Below are positions 1-6,871 of a stretch of DNA of 9,016 nt, one piece after another. The notes under the pieces were generated by a model. That model was not told where the DNA came from, did no database searches, and saw only the letters and a program-made list of their open reading frames with translations. Position 1 is the stretch's first letter. Each line of letters starts with the position of its first letter. Origin of the DNA: Anaerolineales bacterium (GTDB lineage: Bacteria; Chloroflexota; Anaerolineae; Anaerolineales; Villigracilaceae). The position numbers and the translations under genes are program-made. The stretch lies in NCBI GenBank assembly GCA_025966435.1, contig JAICRQ010000111.1, positions 1 through 9,016 of the forward strand, written 5' to 3'.

Positions 1-675
1 ATGGACATGAGATACTTACCTGCCCTGCTAACCCCTTTGATCGAAGGCAGGGCGGATTACACCAAAGGGAATCGCTTCCGCGATTTTGTATCCCTGCAGC
101 AAATGCCGCTTATCCGGCGTGTAGGGAACATGGGGCTGGCGTTCCTTGCCAAAGCCGCAACGGGGTACTGGAATATGTTCGATCCTACCAATGGGTTTAA
201 CGCGATCCGGTCGGAGATCCTTGCTCAAATCTCATTGGATGCCATTGACCGTACGTACTATTTTGAAACCTCGATGCTTGCCAACCTGTATTTGATCGGC
301 GCAGTCGTGAAAGATGTGCCGATGCCGGCGCGCTACCGGGGAGAGGTATCCAGCTTGTTGATTCACCGTATCCTGTTTGAATTTCCATTCAAACTGTTCG
401 TCACCTTCATTCGGCGGCTATTCCTTAAAAATTTCATCTATGATTTTTCGATGGGCAGCATCTATCTTCTGACCGGTTTGCCTCTCCTGCTGTTCGGTTT
501 ACTATTTGGAATCTACAAATGGATTCAGTATGCAAGCATCGGCGTTCCCGCACCGACCGGTACGGTGATGCTCCCCACTCTTTCAGTGCTGCTTGGAATT
601 CAATTACTGCTTTCCGCGATTGAAATTGATCTTCGTTCTGTTCCCACCGAACCGGTATCTACACCATTAAAGTAG
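1..675 (+). CDS. Family 2 (polyprenyl-phosphate type) glycosyltransferase, C-terminal part
   Basis: This is the 3' part of a membrane-associated GT-A glycosyltransferase of the dolichol-phosphate-mannose-synthase-like group, which moves a sugar from a nucleotide donor to a polyprenyl phosphate or related acceptor at the cytoplasmic membrane. The first codons encode MD, which fits the tail of the DGDGQMD metal-binding motif. The ATG at base 1 is therefore probably an internal Met, and the nucleotide-binding half lies upstream of the window. Visible landmarks are GNRF (residues 23-26 of the visible part), an MP-x-x-R-x-x-GN stretch (35-43), DPTNGF (61-66) and a YRGEVSS stretch (112-118). Two hydrophobic segments near the C terminus (about 152-174 and 188-207) look like membrane anchors. 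The TAG stop lies inside the left arm of the terminator hairpin. The gene is convergent with the decarboxylase, so the two are not co-transcribed. The exact sugar and acceptor cannot be read from the sequence. Confidence 0.85.
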   Translation: MDMRYLPALLTPLIEGRADYTKGNRFRDFVSLQQMPLIRRVGNMGLAFLAKAATGYWNMFDPTNGFNAIRSEILAQISLDAIDRTYYFETSMLANLYLIGAVVKDVPMPARYRGEVSSLLIHRILFEFPFKLFVTFIRRLFLKNFIYDFSMGSIYLLTGLPLLLFGLLFGIYKWIQYASIGVPAPTGTVMLPTLSVLLGIQLLLSAIEIDLRSVPTEPVSTPLK

Positions 676-701
676 GGCGGATTGGTAATCCGCCCTACTT
701 T
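669..701. terminator. Bidirectional hairpin terminator between convergent genes
   Basis: A perfect inverted repeat has a left arm AAAGTAGGGCGGATT (669-683), a 3-base loop GGT and a right arm AATCCGCCCTACTTT (687-701). The stem is 15 bp and GC-rich in the middle. On the plus strand it runs into a T-rich stretch (CTTTCTATTTCT). On the minus strand it runs into TTTAAT. It contains the glycosyltransferase stop codon (673-675) and ends one base before the decarboxylase stop (702-704). It can therefore end transcription from both sides. Intrinsic termination is inferred from the structure. Confidence 0.8.
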
Positions 702-1676
702 CTATTTCTCAATAACCTTCGCCGGCCCTCCCGCACGCGCCACCAAGACATTACTCACTCCCTTAACCTCACGTAATCGCTTTTCGACGTTACGAATTTC
801 CGTTTCCGGACAGAGTACATGCACGTTGGGTCCCGCATCGACGGTGTAGCAGACCTGGATTCCCTCCGCCCGCCATTGGCGCACACAACTCATCACTTCA
901 AGCGAAGCTGGCTTCCAGTAATGCAGGGCAGGTGTAGACGTCATCATGACCGAGTGCATCATATCGGAGTCGAGTTCCACGATGGAAGCAAATGCCTCGA
1001 AATCGCGTTCTAGAATTGCCTTGCGGCAGATGTCCAGGCGGCGCACGGTATCCTCTACTCGTGCGGCTTGCAACGGACTCGTCGGTGCCAGCGAATGCCC
1101 TTCGGTCGACCCTGTTTTTTTATGAGCCGTGCTGACGATGGCAATACAATCCACCAGATCCCAATGACCAGGTTCAGCAATTGAAAACGCGAACGAGTCT
1201 TCGTCACTTGTGCCTGCTTGCCACTCGACGAATCCGCCCGGGATGGAGCGTGACGCTGACCCCGACCCGCGCCGCGCCAGGTGTGAGAGCGCAGGCTCGC
1301 TGAGATCCAGCCCCGCAGCTTTGCTGCCTGCCAGCGCCAGCGCCGCGAATGCCGATGCAGAAGAGGCGATCCCCGCGCCCGACGGAAAGTTATTTTCACT
1401 GATCACCTCGGCCCGATCGTGAAGATTCGCCATCCCTCGAATGATATCGAGGATATACGAGATGCGGTCCAGCCCTTTGCCGGTCACTTCGTATCCGTTG
1501 ATACTTAGTTGATCGGATGTTAGCCCTAATTGAAAACGAACCGTTGTGCGCGTATACAGTCCATCCAGGTTCATGGAGATCGAGCCGTTCATGGGGATGC
1601 GCAAAGTGTTGTCGCGATTCCCCCAGTATTTGATGAACGCGAGATTGGGATTCGCTATGGCAGTTGCGGTAGTCAT
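702..1676 (-). CDS. mvaD: Diphosphomevalonate / phosphomevalonate decarboxylase (GHMP superfamily)
   Basis: This 324-residue enzyme carries out the ATP-dependent decarboxylation of the mevalonate pathway that yields isopentenyl diphosphate, or isopentenyl phosphate in the alternative route. Family motifs in order are: IKYWGNRD (15-22); PMNGSIS (28-34); the GHMP loop SGAGIASSAS (99-108); GSGSASRS (137-144), with the conserved Arg143; GGFVEW (147-152); GSTEG (189-193); and DAGPN (280-284), which holds the catalytic Asp280. Length is normal for the family. Two positions differ from classical enzymes as I recall them: YWGKRD is YWGNRD here, and the SSR-x-GM motif with a diphosphate-binding Arg reads GSTEGH. 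This suggests the substrate may be the monophosphate. An in-frame TGA lies just upstream of the start, so the ATG at 1676 is the first possible one. A GGAGGGTGAT Shine-Dalgarno-like sequence lies unusually far upstream. The gene follows the ABC ATPase gene by 28 bp and is probably the last gene of that operon. No other mevalonate gene is in the window. Confidence 0.9.
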   Translation of the reverse strand: MTTATAIANPNLAFIKYWGNRDNTLRIPMNGSISMNLDGLYTRTTVRFQLGLTSDQLSINGYEVTGKGLDRISYILDIIRGMANLHDRAEVISENNFPSGAGIASSASAFAALALAGSKAAGLDLSEPALSHLARRGSGSASRSIPGGFVEWQAGTSDEDSFAFSIAEPGHWDLVDCIAIVSTAHKKTGSTEGHSLAPTSPLQAARVEDTVRRLDICRKAILERDFEAFASIVELDSDMMHSVMMTSTPALHYWKPASLEVMSCVRQWRAEGIQVCYTVDAGPNVHVLCPETEIRNVEKRLREVKGVSNVLVARAGGPAKVIEK

Positions 1677-1687
1677 ATAGCGATGAT

Positions 1688-1697
1688 ATCACCCTCC
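1688..1697 (-). promoter_or_regulatory. Distant ribosome binding site of the decarboxylase gene
   Basis: Read on the minus strand, GGAGGGTGAT closely resembles the full anti-16S sequence GGAGGTGAT. GGAGG is 16 bases from the ATG at 1676, and the TGAT end is 11 bases from it. An in-frame TGA lies between, so no earlier in-frame start is possible. The signal lies between the ATPase stop (1705-1707) and the decarboxylase start, which supports independent translation initiation within a shared transcript. Confidence 0.5.
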
Positions 1698-1704
1698 ACA
1701 ACGA

Positions 1705-2490
1705 TTATGGTTGATAACGACGGATCGGAAGACATAAGGGAGCGCCGGTAGCCGGATGATGAATGATCTGGCTCTCGACACCGAAGACATGCCTCACGAT
1801 ACTTTCGGTGATGACTTCCTGGGCAGTTCCCTGGGCGAAGATCTTCCCCTCGGACAACGCCACCAGATGGCTCGCATAGTATGCAGCATGGTTGAGGTCG
1901 TGCAGCACCATAATGATGGTCTTCCCCTCTTGATTCAACTTCTCCAATAGTTCCAGCACTTCCAGCTGATGGGCGAGGTCGAGATAGGTAGTCGGCTCGT
2001 CGAGCAGCAGGATATCCGTTTCCTGCGCCAGCGCCATGGCAATCCACGCACGCTGACGCTGTCCGCCGGATAGAGTGTCCATAGCGCGATCGATCAGTGG
2101 AATTAGTCCCGTCCGTTTCAGCGCCCGTTGCAGCGCCTGCTCATCCGCGTGACTCCACTGTTGGAACCAGTCCTGATGTGGATAACGACCCTGTGCCACC
2201 AGTTCGCGGACGGTTATCCCTTCGGGTGCGGTGGGAGCCTGGGGAAGAATTCCCAGCTCTCGCGCCAATTGTTTGGTAGGCATAGTATGGATGGCACGCC
2301 CATCCAGTAAAACGGAGCCATGCTGCGGCCTGAGAAGACGCGCGAGCCCGCGCAATAAGGTAGACTTTCCACAGCCGTTCGGCCCGATCAAGGCAGTGAT
2401 CTGCCCCGTTGGCGTCTCTAAGTCGAGCCTATCGATAATAAGATCACGGTCGTAACTCAATGATAGTTTTTCTGCTTGCAATACCGTCAT
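1705..2490 (-). CDS. Iron-siderophore ABC transporter ATP-binding protein (FepC/FhuC-like)
   Basis: This is the 261-residue cytosolic ATPase that powers uptake through the two permeases encoded just upstream. All nucleotide-binding motifs are intact: Walker [10 protein letters not shown] (36-44), Q-loop Gln84, signature LSGGQ (140-144), Walker B ILLLDEP (160-166), D-loop around 169-172 and H-loop His197. The spacing, and the text around the Q-loop (LGILPQ) and [11 protein letters not shown] (95-105), are typical of the iron-siderophore and cobalamin importer group. The start at 2490 was chosen because its ATG overlaps the permease TGA as ATGA, matching other junctions in the operon. The open frame continues far upstream, but that part is the antisense-free shadow of the permease gene. 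A Met seven codons earlier (2511) is possible but less likely. Which siderophore is carried cannot be told from the ATPase. Confidence 0.95.
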   Translation of the reverse strand: MTVLQAEKLSLSYDRDLIIDRLDLETPTGQITALIGPNGCGKSTLLRGLARLLRPQHGSVLLDGRAIHTMPTKQLARELGILPQAPTAPEGITVRELVAQGRYPHQDWFQQWSHADEQALQRALKRTGLIPLIDRAMDTLSGGQRQRAWIAMALAQETDILLLDEPTTYLDLAHQLEVLELLEKLNQEGKTIIMVLHDLNHAAYYASHLVALSEGKIFAQGTAQEVITESIVRHVFGVESQIIHHPATGAPLCLPIRRYQP

Positions 2491-3548
2491 GAGATTTTTT
2501 CTCGCTTCCATAACAAATATACAAAGAACGGCACCCCGACGATGGAGGTGATGATGCCGCACGGAATTTCTGTCGGCTGCAGAATGGTCCGGCCGATAAA
2601 GTCTGCGAGGATGACAATAAACCCGCCGACGAAGGCGGCAGTCGGGACGAGCCCTTCGTGCATCGTCCCCACGAGTCTTCTGGCGATATGCGGTGCGATC
2701 AGACCGACAAACCCGATAATCCCTGCGACCGTCACGGTAATCGCTGCCAGGGCAACCGAGAGCACGAGCAGAAAGCCGCGTTTGAAGGTCAGGCGCAGGC
2801 CCAACCCCTGGGCAATGTCTTCGCCAAGATTCAACGCATTCAAATCCCGCGCGCCGTACACAGCCAATAGCAGGCAGACGATCAGCCACGGCAGGATCAG
2901 ATTGACGTCCACCCAATCCGTAGCATAGACACTGCCAGTCAGCCACATCATGGCGCGCTGTACGTACCAGAGCTCCCCAAAGGTCAGCGCAAAGGAAGTA
3001 AACGCGCCCAGCGCCGCCGACAGACCGATGCCGACCAGGATCAACCGGATGGGCGAATCCCCACCGGCGGAGGAAGCGTCGCGCCATGCAAGCAGATACA
3101 GCATCGCCGCGATGAGTAAGCCGCCGCAAAACGCCGCGATCGGCAGCCAGAAGTCAGGCGTCTGCGGGAGGAAAATAATGAGTGTGACCGCTGCTGCACT
3201 GGCACCAGCCGTCACGCCAGTTAAGTCGGGAGAAGCCAGAGGATTGCGCGTCAGCCCCTGGATCAGCGCGCCGGAGGCACCCAGGGCAGCGCCCACCAGC
3301 CACGCCACCAGTGCGCGCGGCATGCGCAGCTCCATCACTACAAAGTGAAAGTTCTGATCGCCCAGTTGCTGCCCAATGATCGTCCGCAGCACATCCATCG
3401 GCGCGATAGTATATTCACCGATGCCAACGTGCAAGACCAGAATGATCAACGCGGCAAGAATTAATCCGGCAGCCGTCCGCGGGATGCGGCGGTCCACTCG
3501 CAATGAAATTTTTCCGGCATGATACACGATCCACTGTGAGCTGTTCAT
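2487..3548 (-). CDS. FecCD-family iron-siderophore permease, second subunit (FepG-like)
   Basis: This 353-residue integral membrane protein forms half of the transport channel. It is strongly hydrophobic from about residue 24 to the end, with some ten membrane helices expected for the family. FecCD hallmarks include [19 protein letters not shown] (75-93), [15 protein letters not shown] (97-111), the ATPase-coupling loop [13 protein letters not shown] (238-250) and [12 protein letters not shown] (279-290), followed by the C-terminal [20 protein letters not shown] stretch (323-342). The N terminus carries an unusually long hydrophilic lead (about 23 residues, several Arg and Lys) before the first helix. 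The start at 3548 overlaps the TGA of the preceding permease as ATGA, and the 3' end overlaps the ATPase start in the same way, so translation is probably coupled. It is similar to, but clearly distinct from, the first permease, as expected for a heterodimer. Confidence 0.93.
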   Translation of the reverse strand: MNSSQWIVYHAGKISLRVDRRIPRTAAGLILAALIILVLHVGIGEYTIAPMDVLRTIIGQQLGDQNFHFVVMELRMPRALVAWLVGAALGASGALIQGLTRNPLASPDLTGVTAGASAAAVTLIIFLPQTPDFWLPIAAFCGGLLIAAMLYLLAWRDASSAGGDSPIRLILVGIGLSAALGAFTSFALTFGELWYVQRAMMWLTGSVYATDWVDVNLILPWLIVCLLLAVYGARDLNALNLGEDIAQGLGLRLTFKRGFLLVLSVALAAITVTVAGIIGFVGLIAPHIARRLVGTMHEGLVPTAAFVGGFIVILADFIGRTILQPTEIPCGIITSIVGVPFFVYLLWKREKIS

Positions 3549-4576
3549 CGCTTTACCTTCCAGCGGACCAGATAAATGAACACCGGACCGCCAATCGCGG
3601 CGGTCATGATTCCAACCGGCAGTTCCAGTGGCTGCACCAGGATACGTCCCAGCAGATCGGAAAGCACGAGGAAGGACGCCCCCAGCAGGGCTGAATATGG
3701 CAGGACCCAGCGATAATCGTTGCCGGCGAACATGCGGACAACATGAGGAATGACCAGCCCGATAAAGCCAATAGGACCTGCCAGCGCAACAGCAGTGCCC
3801 GCCAGCACGACAACCGCCCCCGCGGAGGCAAGCTTGATCCACCCGACATTTTGTCCCAGCCCGCGGGCGATATCCTCGCCCATCGAGAGCGTTGTGATCT
3901 GCCTGCCCATCACGAACGATAGGATCAGCCCAGCCAAGAGGAAGGGTGCCGCTTCGATGACAAGCTTCATGTCCCGCCCAGCGACACTGCCCGCCATCCA
4001 GAAGCGCACCTCTTCCAGGGACCGCTGGTTGAAGAGCAGGATCGCTGTTGTCAGCGAGGCGAGCAGGGAAGAAATGGCCGCGCCGGCGACCGTAAGCTTA
4101 AAAGGTGTGGCGCTCTCGCGTCCCATCGAGCCAAGCCCGTAGACGGCGAGAGCCGTCAGTGTGCCGCCGACAAATGCAAAGATGGCGTAGACAGGCAGGG
4201 AATTAATCTGAAAAAGGAAAACGCCGCCCACTACCGCCAGCGCCGCACCGGCTTCGATTCCCAGCAAGCCCGGGTCGGCGAGCGGATTGCGCGTCAGCCC
4301 CTGCATGATTGCACCAGCCACTCCCAGTGCCGCACCGACCAGCATCGCCGTGATCGCGCGCGGCAAACGCAGCGTGCGGATGATCAAGTGGTTGGTATTT
4401 TCCGCATCGAACGCGAATATCGAAGCCAGCACGGTTTGAAGCTTGATATCTGCTGCGCCAAAGGCAATGCTCGAGAAAATCGCCAAAAGCAGGACAGCAA
4501 TACAAACCGGCAGCGCGCCCATCAAGAGAGGACGCGGTACGTGGGACCTGACCATGTTCAAGGTTCTCACCGCCAT
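3545..4576 (-). CDS. FecCD-family iron-siderophore permease, first subunit (FepD-like)
   Basis: This 343-residue membrane protein pairs with the second permease. Hallmarks are [19 protein letters not shown] (70-88), [19 protein letters not shown] (92-110), the coupling loop [13 protein letters not shown] (229-241), [15 protein letters not shown] (267-281) and the C-terminal [20 protein letters not shown] (314-333). The start at 4576 lies 2 bases after the TAG of the FhuF-like gene. The open frame extends about 42 codons further upstream, but that part reads through the FhuF-like gene's conserved Cys motif in another frame and is not homologous to a permease. A Met at 4555, seven codons in, is an alternative start. 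The gene ends in an ATGA overlap with the second permease. The tight packing supports a single polycistronic message. Confidence 0.93.
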   Translation of the reverse strand: MAVRTLNMVRSHVPRPLLMGALPVCIAVLLLAIFSSIAFGAADIKLQTVLASIFAFDAENTNHLIIRTLRLPRAITAMLVGAALGVAGAIMQGLTRNPLADPGLLGIEAGAALAVVGGVFLFQINSLPVYAIFAFVGGTLTALAVYGLGSMGRESATPFKLTVAGAAISSLLASLTTAILLFNQRSLEEVRFWMAGSVAGRDMKLVIEAAPFLLAGLILSFVMGRQITTLSMGEDIARGLGQNVGWIKLASAGAVVVLAGTAVALAGPIGFIGLVIPHVVRMFAGNDYRWVLPYSALLGASFLVLSDLLGRILVQPLELPVGIMTAAIGGPVFIYLVRWKVKR

Positions 4577-4578
4577 AA

Positions 4579-5412
4579 CTACACCGCCTGGGCTGCTTGC
4601 TCGTTCCAATATTGTTTCATCAGATCGATACGCTCTTCTACCGGACGATGCGGGCAGGAATGGCAATACTTTCTGCCTTCGACCTGATAATACAAACAAC
4701 AAGAGATGCGATCCAGCAAATAGTGAGTCGTGCCAATGTGGTCGATAGGAATAAAACTTCGCCGCGGGCTGAGCCGTGACCGGGTCGCTGAAAAGGCGCG
4801 GCTTTCTTCCACGCCGATCGCTTCATCACCCAGTAATTCGCCCAAGGCAACAAAAGCAAAGGCTGTATATTCCGCAGCGATTTCCCACAATCCCGGCTTC
4901 CCCAGGGAGGAAAAAGCGGAGATGGAATCGACCAGCGGCGCGAAATGGGCGATCAATTGCTCGCGCATATACTCGCGCAGCGCTTCACGCGTGGGCAGGA
5001 CAATACAATCGGGGTGAGAAGCATCCAGGTCATTGGGCAAGGCTGCAAAAGAGCGACCTATCCAGGCAACGTTTTGAATGTCGGTTGTTTCCCCGAGCCG
5101 CATCCAGATCTGGCTCGCAGAAAGATCGGGTACACGCCCTTCCACGACGAAATAGGCAAACGTAATTAGCTCAATGGTGTACGCGTAATGCCCGAACCAG
5201 AACATGGCAGGCGGGCGCAATCTCGTAGCCTTGTAATGAGACATCAATCGCTGGAAGAGGTTCTCCATGAGATGGTTCTCCGTCACAAGGTTTGCGACAG
5301 AGAACCACCCCTCTTGCGAGTTAGTATCGGGCATTAACAACCCCTGCCCGTGATCGCGAAGCAGTTCCAGCTTCTTCAGCGAACGCTCGATGGGGTGCAG
5401 ATCAGATGTCAT
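4579..5412 (-). CDS. FhuF-like [2Fe-2S] ferric-siderophore reductase
   Basis: This 277-residue protein resembles FhuF, the cytosolic iron-sulfur protein that reduces the iron of imported ferric siderophores so that it is released. The key evidence is the C-terminal motif [16 protein letters not shown] (238-253). It matches the unusual C-C-x10-C-x2-C cluster ligand pattern of FhuF exactly, with Cys238, Cys239, Cys250 and Cys253. Length is near that of FhuF (about 260). There is no signal peptide and no clear membrane segment, which fits a cytosolic or peripheral place. The middle part (for example [21 protein letters not shown], 68-88) is hydrophobic and probably part of the fold. The ATG at 5412 overlaps the TGA of the binding-protein gene as ATGA, and the stop lies 2 bases before the first permease start. 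Being inside the transport operon strongly supports the role. The substrate class (hydroxamate or other) is not known. Confidence 0.85.
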   Translation of the reverse strand: MTSDLHPIERSLKKLELLRDHGQGLLMPDTNSQEGWFSVANLVTENHLMENLFQRLMSHYKATRLRPPAMFWFGHYAYTIELITFAYFVVEGRVPDLSASQIWMRLGETTDIQNVAWIGRSFAALPNDLDASHPDCIVLPTREALREYMREQLIAHFAPLVDSISAFSSLGKPGLWEIAAEYTAFAFVALGELLGDEAIGVEESRAFSATRSRLSPRRSFIPIDHIGTTHYLLDRISCCLYYQVEGRKYCHSCPHRPVEERIDLMKQYWNEQAAQAV

Positions 5413-6440
5413 TCCGTGTTCGTAGCGGGGTCACCATCGACTGCAGCGGCAAGCTGCGGAACCAAATTCTCGAGGGTGAATGGCAGGCTGAGAACCGTGT
5501 TGAAGTTCAGGGCGTCATAGAGAGGATCGCTCTCGCTGATAAAAATATCCCGTCCTTCCTGGTGTGCCCGCAGGTTTTGATACAGGGCGTCATTTTTGAT
5601 CGTCTCGTTTTCTTCATCTGAAAACGTGATCCAGACCAGTGCATCTGCGTCTACGATATCAAGCCGTTCGCGGCTGATGCTCGCGCCAAAGGTGTCCTGG
5701 GCCATCTCGTCCACTTCTGCAGGGATGACGAAACCGAGAGAGGTGAGAAAACGATTGCGAGGATCCTGCGAATGATAAGCATAATAGGTATCGGGGAAGC
5801 CCCAGGTGGAAGCGACGACACCGGTTGCACCATTAAACTCAGGGTGCTGCTCACGGACGGTCGCAAACTGCGCTTCGACATCGACCACCAATTGTTCGGC
5901 TTCCGCCGATTTCCCGACGATGAGCCCGATCTTACGCGTCAGTTCCTGCCAGGAAATGCCATAGTCTACGTACTCACCAGGCTGGGCGACAGTGGGAGCA
6001 ATTTTGGCAAGGGTGTCATATTCTTCAGTTGTTAGACCCGAATACAACCCCACAATCACATCAGGCTGAAGGGCAGCAATCTGCTCGAAGTTTAGCTCAG
6101 TAGAACTGAGGACCACCGGTGGTTCTACATCCCCAAGCTCGTCCTGAGCCCATTCGAAGATCGCACCCGGGCGTTCACCATACCATTCTCGCGTTGCGAC
6201 CGGCACCACGCCCAATGCCAGCAACGCGTCCTGCTCCGTCAGCCCGACGAGCACGATCCGCTCTGGTTTTTCGGTGATCGTCGTGCTTCCATATTTGTGA
6301 TCCAATGTAACAGGGAAAGCGGACGATCCGCTTGCCGCCTCTTCTGTTGCCATATCTGGTGTCGCTGCGGGGGCTCCGCAACCTGTGACCAATAATGTCA
6401 ATAACACAATGATGTATAAAACTCTGGACTTGCTGAACAT
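5409..6440 (-). CDS. Iron-siderophore ABC transporter substrate-binding lipoprotein
   Basis: This 343-residue protein is the extracytoplasmic siderophore receptor of the importer, of the FepB/FatB-like helical-backbone binding-protein class. A short basic N terminus and hydrophobic core (about 6-18) lead to the lipobox V-T-G-C with lipidated Cys21. A low-complexity Ala/Thr/Glu/Pro linker (22-42) follows and tethers the domain to the membrane. Typical features of the fold are EKPERIVLVGLTEQDALLALGV (57-78), FEQIAALQPDVIVG (118-131), the long linking helix region around 165-200, and a second lobe. A strong AGGAG Shine-Dalgarno site nine bases before the ATG at 6440 fixes the start. It is the first gene of the minus-strand run, so the promoter and any iron-responsive control should lie just upstream. 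Ligand identity (siderophore type, or less likely heme or cobalamin) cannot be read directly, but the FhuF-like neighbour favours ferric siderophores. Confidence 0.93.
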   Translation of the reverse strand: MFSKSRVLYIIVLLTLLVTGCGAPAATPDMATEEAASGSSAFPVTLDHKYGSTTITEKPERIVLVGLTEQDALLALGVVPVATREWYGERPGAIFEWAQDELGDVEPPVVLSSTELNFEQIAALQPDVIVGLYSGLTTEEYDTLAKIAPTVAQPGEYVDYGISWQELTRKIGLIVGKSAEAEQLVVDVEAQFATVREQHPEFNGATGVVASTWGFPDTYYAYHSQDPRNRFLTSLGFVIPAEVDEMAQDTFGASISRERLDIVDADALVWITFSDEENETIKNDALYQNLRAHQEGRDIFISESDPLYDALNFNTVLSLPFTLENLVPQLAAAVDGDPATNTE

Positions 6441-6449
6441 CTCGTTCGT

Positions 6450-6454
6450 CTCCT
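6450..6454 (-). promoter_or_regulatory. Ribosome binding site of the iron operon's first gene
   Basis: AGGAG, within AAGAGGAGA read on the minus strand, lies nine bases upstream of the ATG at 6440. It is a strong, well-spaced Shine-Dalgarno site and supports that start for the lipoprotein, which also gives an intact signal peptide. Confidence 0.75.
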
Positions 6455-6491
6455 CTTAAGTGATCGATGCAATAGATTGATGAGGGCATAG

Positions 6492-6595
6492 CGCCCACAA
6501 TTGGGCGGCAGTATAACGTTTGCATGAGGCATAATCCAGATGAGCGTATGAAACTTGAGTCACATCCATGTGCAATTCGTTTTCAACCTGGTTGA
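6492..6595 (-). promoter_or_regulatory. Candidate promoter and operator region of the iron-uptake operon
   Basis: Read on the minus strand, TATACT (6515-6510) matches a -10 box at five of six positions. No good -35 hexamer lies at the usual distance. Just downstream is a perfect inverted repeat CGCCCA-CAAT-TGGGCG (6492-6507, plus-strand reading), which would cover the start of transcription and could be an operator. Two more perfect short palindromes lie upstream: CACAT-CC-ATGTG (6561-6572) and TCAACC-T-GGTTGA (6583-6595). None matches the Fur or DtxR/IdeR consensus I know. The arms are only 5-6 bp, so chance is a real alternative. The rest of 6441-6646 shows no gene. Confidence 0.3.
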
Positions 6596-6646
6596 TAAAT
6601 GCGATGTAGTTTTCCTAAGAATGTGCTTTCTTAAATTAAGGGGATT

Positions 6647-6871
6647 ATGGGAAATTTCATTCATGGATTTGATAAAGGCTTGTTAATTACTTTTCCCTCT
6701 ACATCTCAAACGATCGGTTATGCATTGCCGGCTGATGAAAGTAAATCCGCTAAAGACAAATTTTCGGCCGAAACATTCTTTGCGGTTCGTTCGATCTTAA
6801 TCAAAGAGCAAGAATCGAGATCTGCGGTCTTATCTAGGTTTTATACCCCTCAACTATCTCCAAGAGTTTGA
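6647..6871 (+). CDS. Doubtful small ORF, 74 residues
   Basis: I do not recognise this protein. The ATG is preceded by AAGGGG only three bases away, a fair but tightly spaced Shine-Dalgarno match. The product is mixed, with a short N-terminal hydrophobic stretch (residues 10-16), a Lys/Ser/Asp-rich middle (about 30-40) and no clear membrane helix, Cys pair or known motif. Its 3' end overlaps the DUF1697 gene tail in the opposite direction by 38 bp. Base composition is low in GC (about 35% in 6661-6720), unlike the iron operon. It may be a real orphan gene, the remnant of one, or a chance open frame in an intergenic stretch. The 393 bases between the lipoprotein start and the DUF1697 stop hold no other candidate gene. 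Confidence 0.25.
   Translation: MGNFIHGFDKGLLITFPSTSQTIGYALPADESKSAKDKFSAETFFAVRSILIKEQESRSAVLSRFYTPQLSPRV

Noticed and set aside
1..3. ATG at base 1 as a true start codon of the glycosyltransferase
   Set aside because: The protein begins inside the DGDGQMD-type motif and lacks the whole nucleotide-binding half, so this is an internal Met of a gene cut by the window edge.
2476..2928. 150-codon plus-strand open frame opposite the second permease
   Set aside because: It is a shadow of a well-supported GC-rich permease gene, with low-complexity Thr/Pro/Arg-rich sequence and no motif.
2491..3129. Long N-terminal extension of the ATPase open frame (total 474 codons)
   Set aside because: The extension reads the permease gene in another frame, gives Arg/Cys-rich sequence without homology, and the ATGA junction at 2490 gives a standard ATPase N terminus.
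3549..3842. N-terminal extension of the second permease open frame (total 451 codons)
   Set aside because: It overlaps the conserved 3' part of the first permease in a different frame; the start at 3548 makes an ATGA overlap and a normal-length permease.
4577..4702. N-terminal extension of the first permease (total 385 codons)
   Set aside because: It would overlap the Cys-cluster end of the FhuF-like gene, and the start at 4576 gives a normal FecCD length.
4776..5165. 129-codon plus-strand open frame opposite the FhuF-like gene
   Set aside because: Arg-rich shadow of a gene supported by an exact cluster motif and tight operon junctions.
6441..6646. Classical Fur or DtxR/IdeR box, or a riboswitch, before the iron operon
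   Set aside because: No stretch matches the GATAATGATAATCATTATC or TTAGGTTAGGCTAACCTAA type patterns, and no conserved riboswitch architecture could be recognised.
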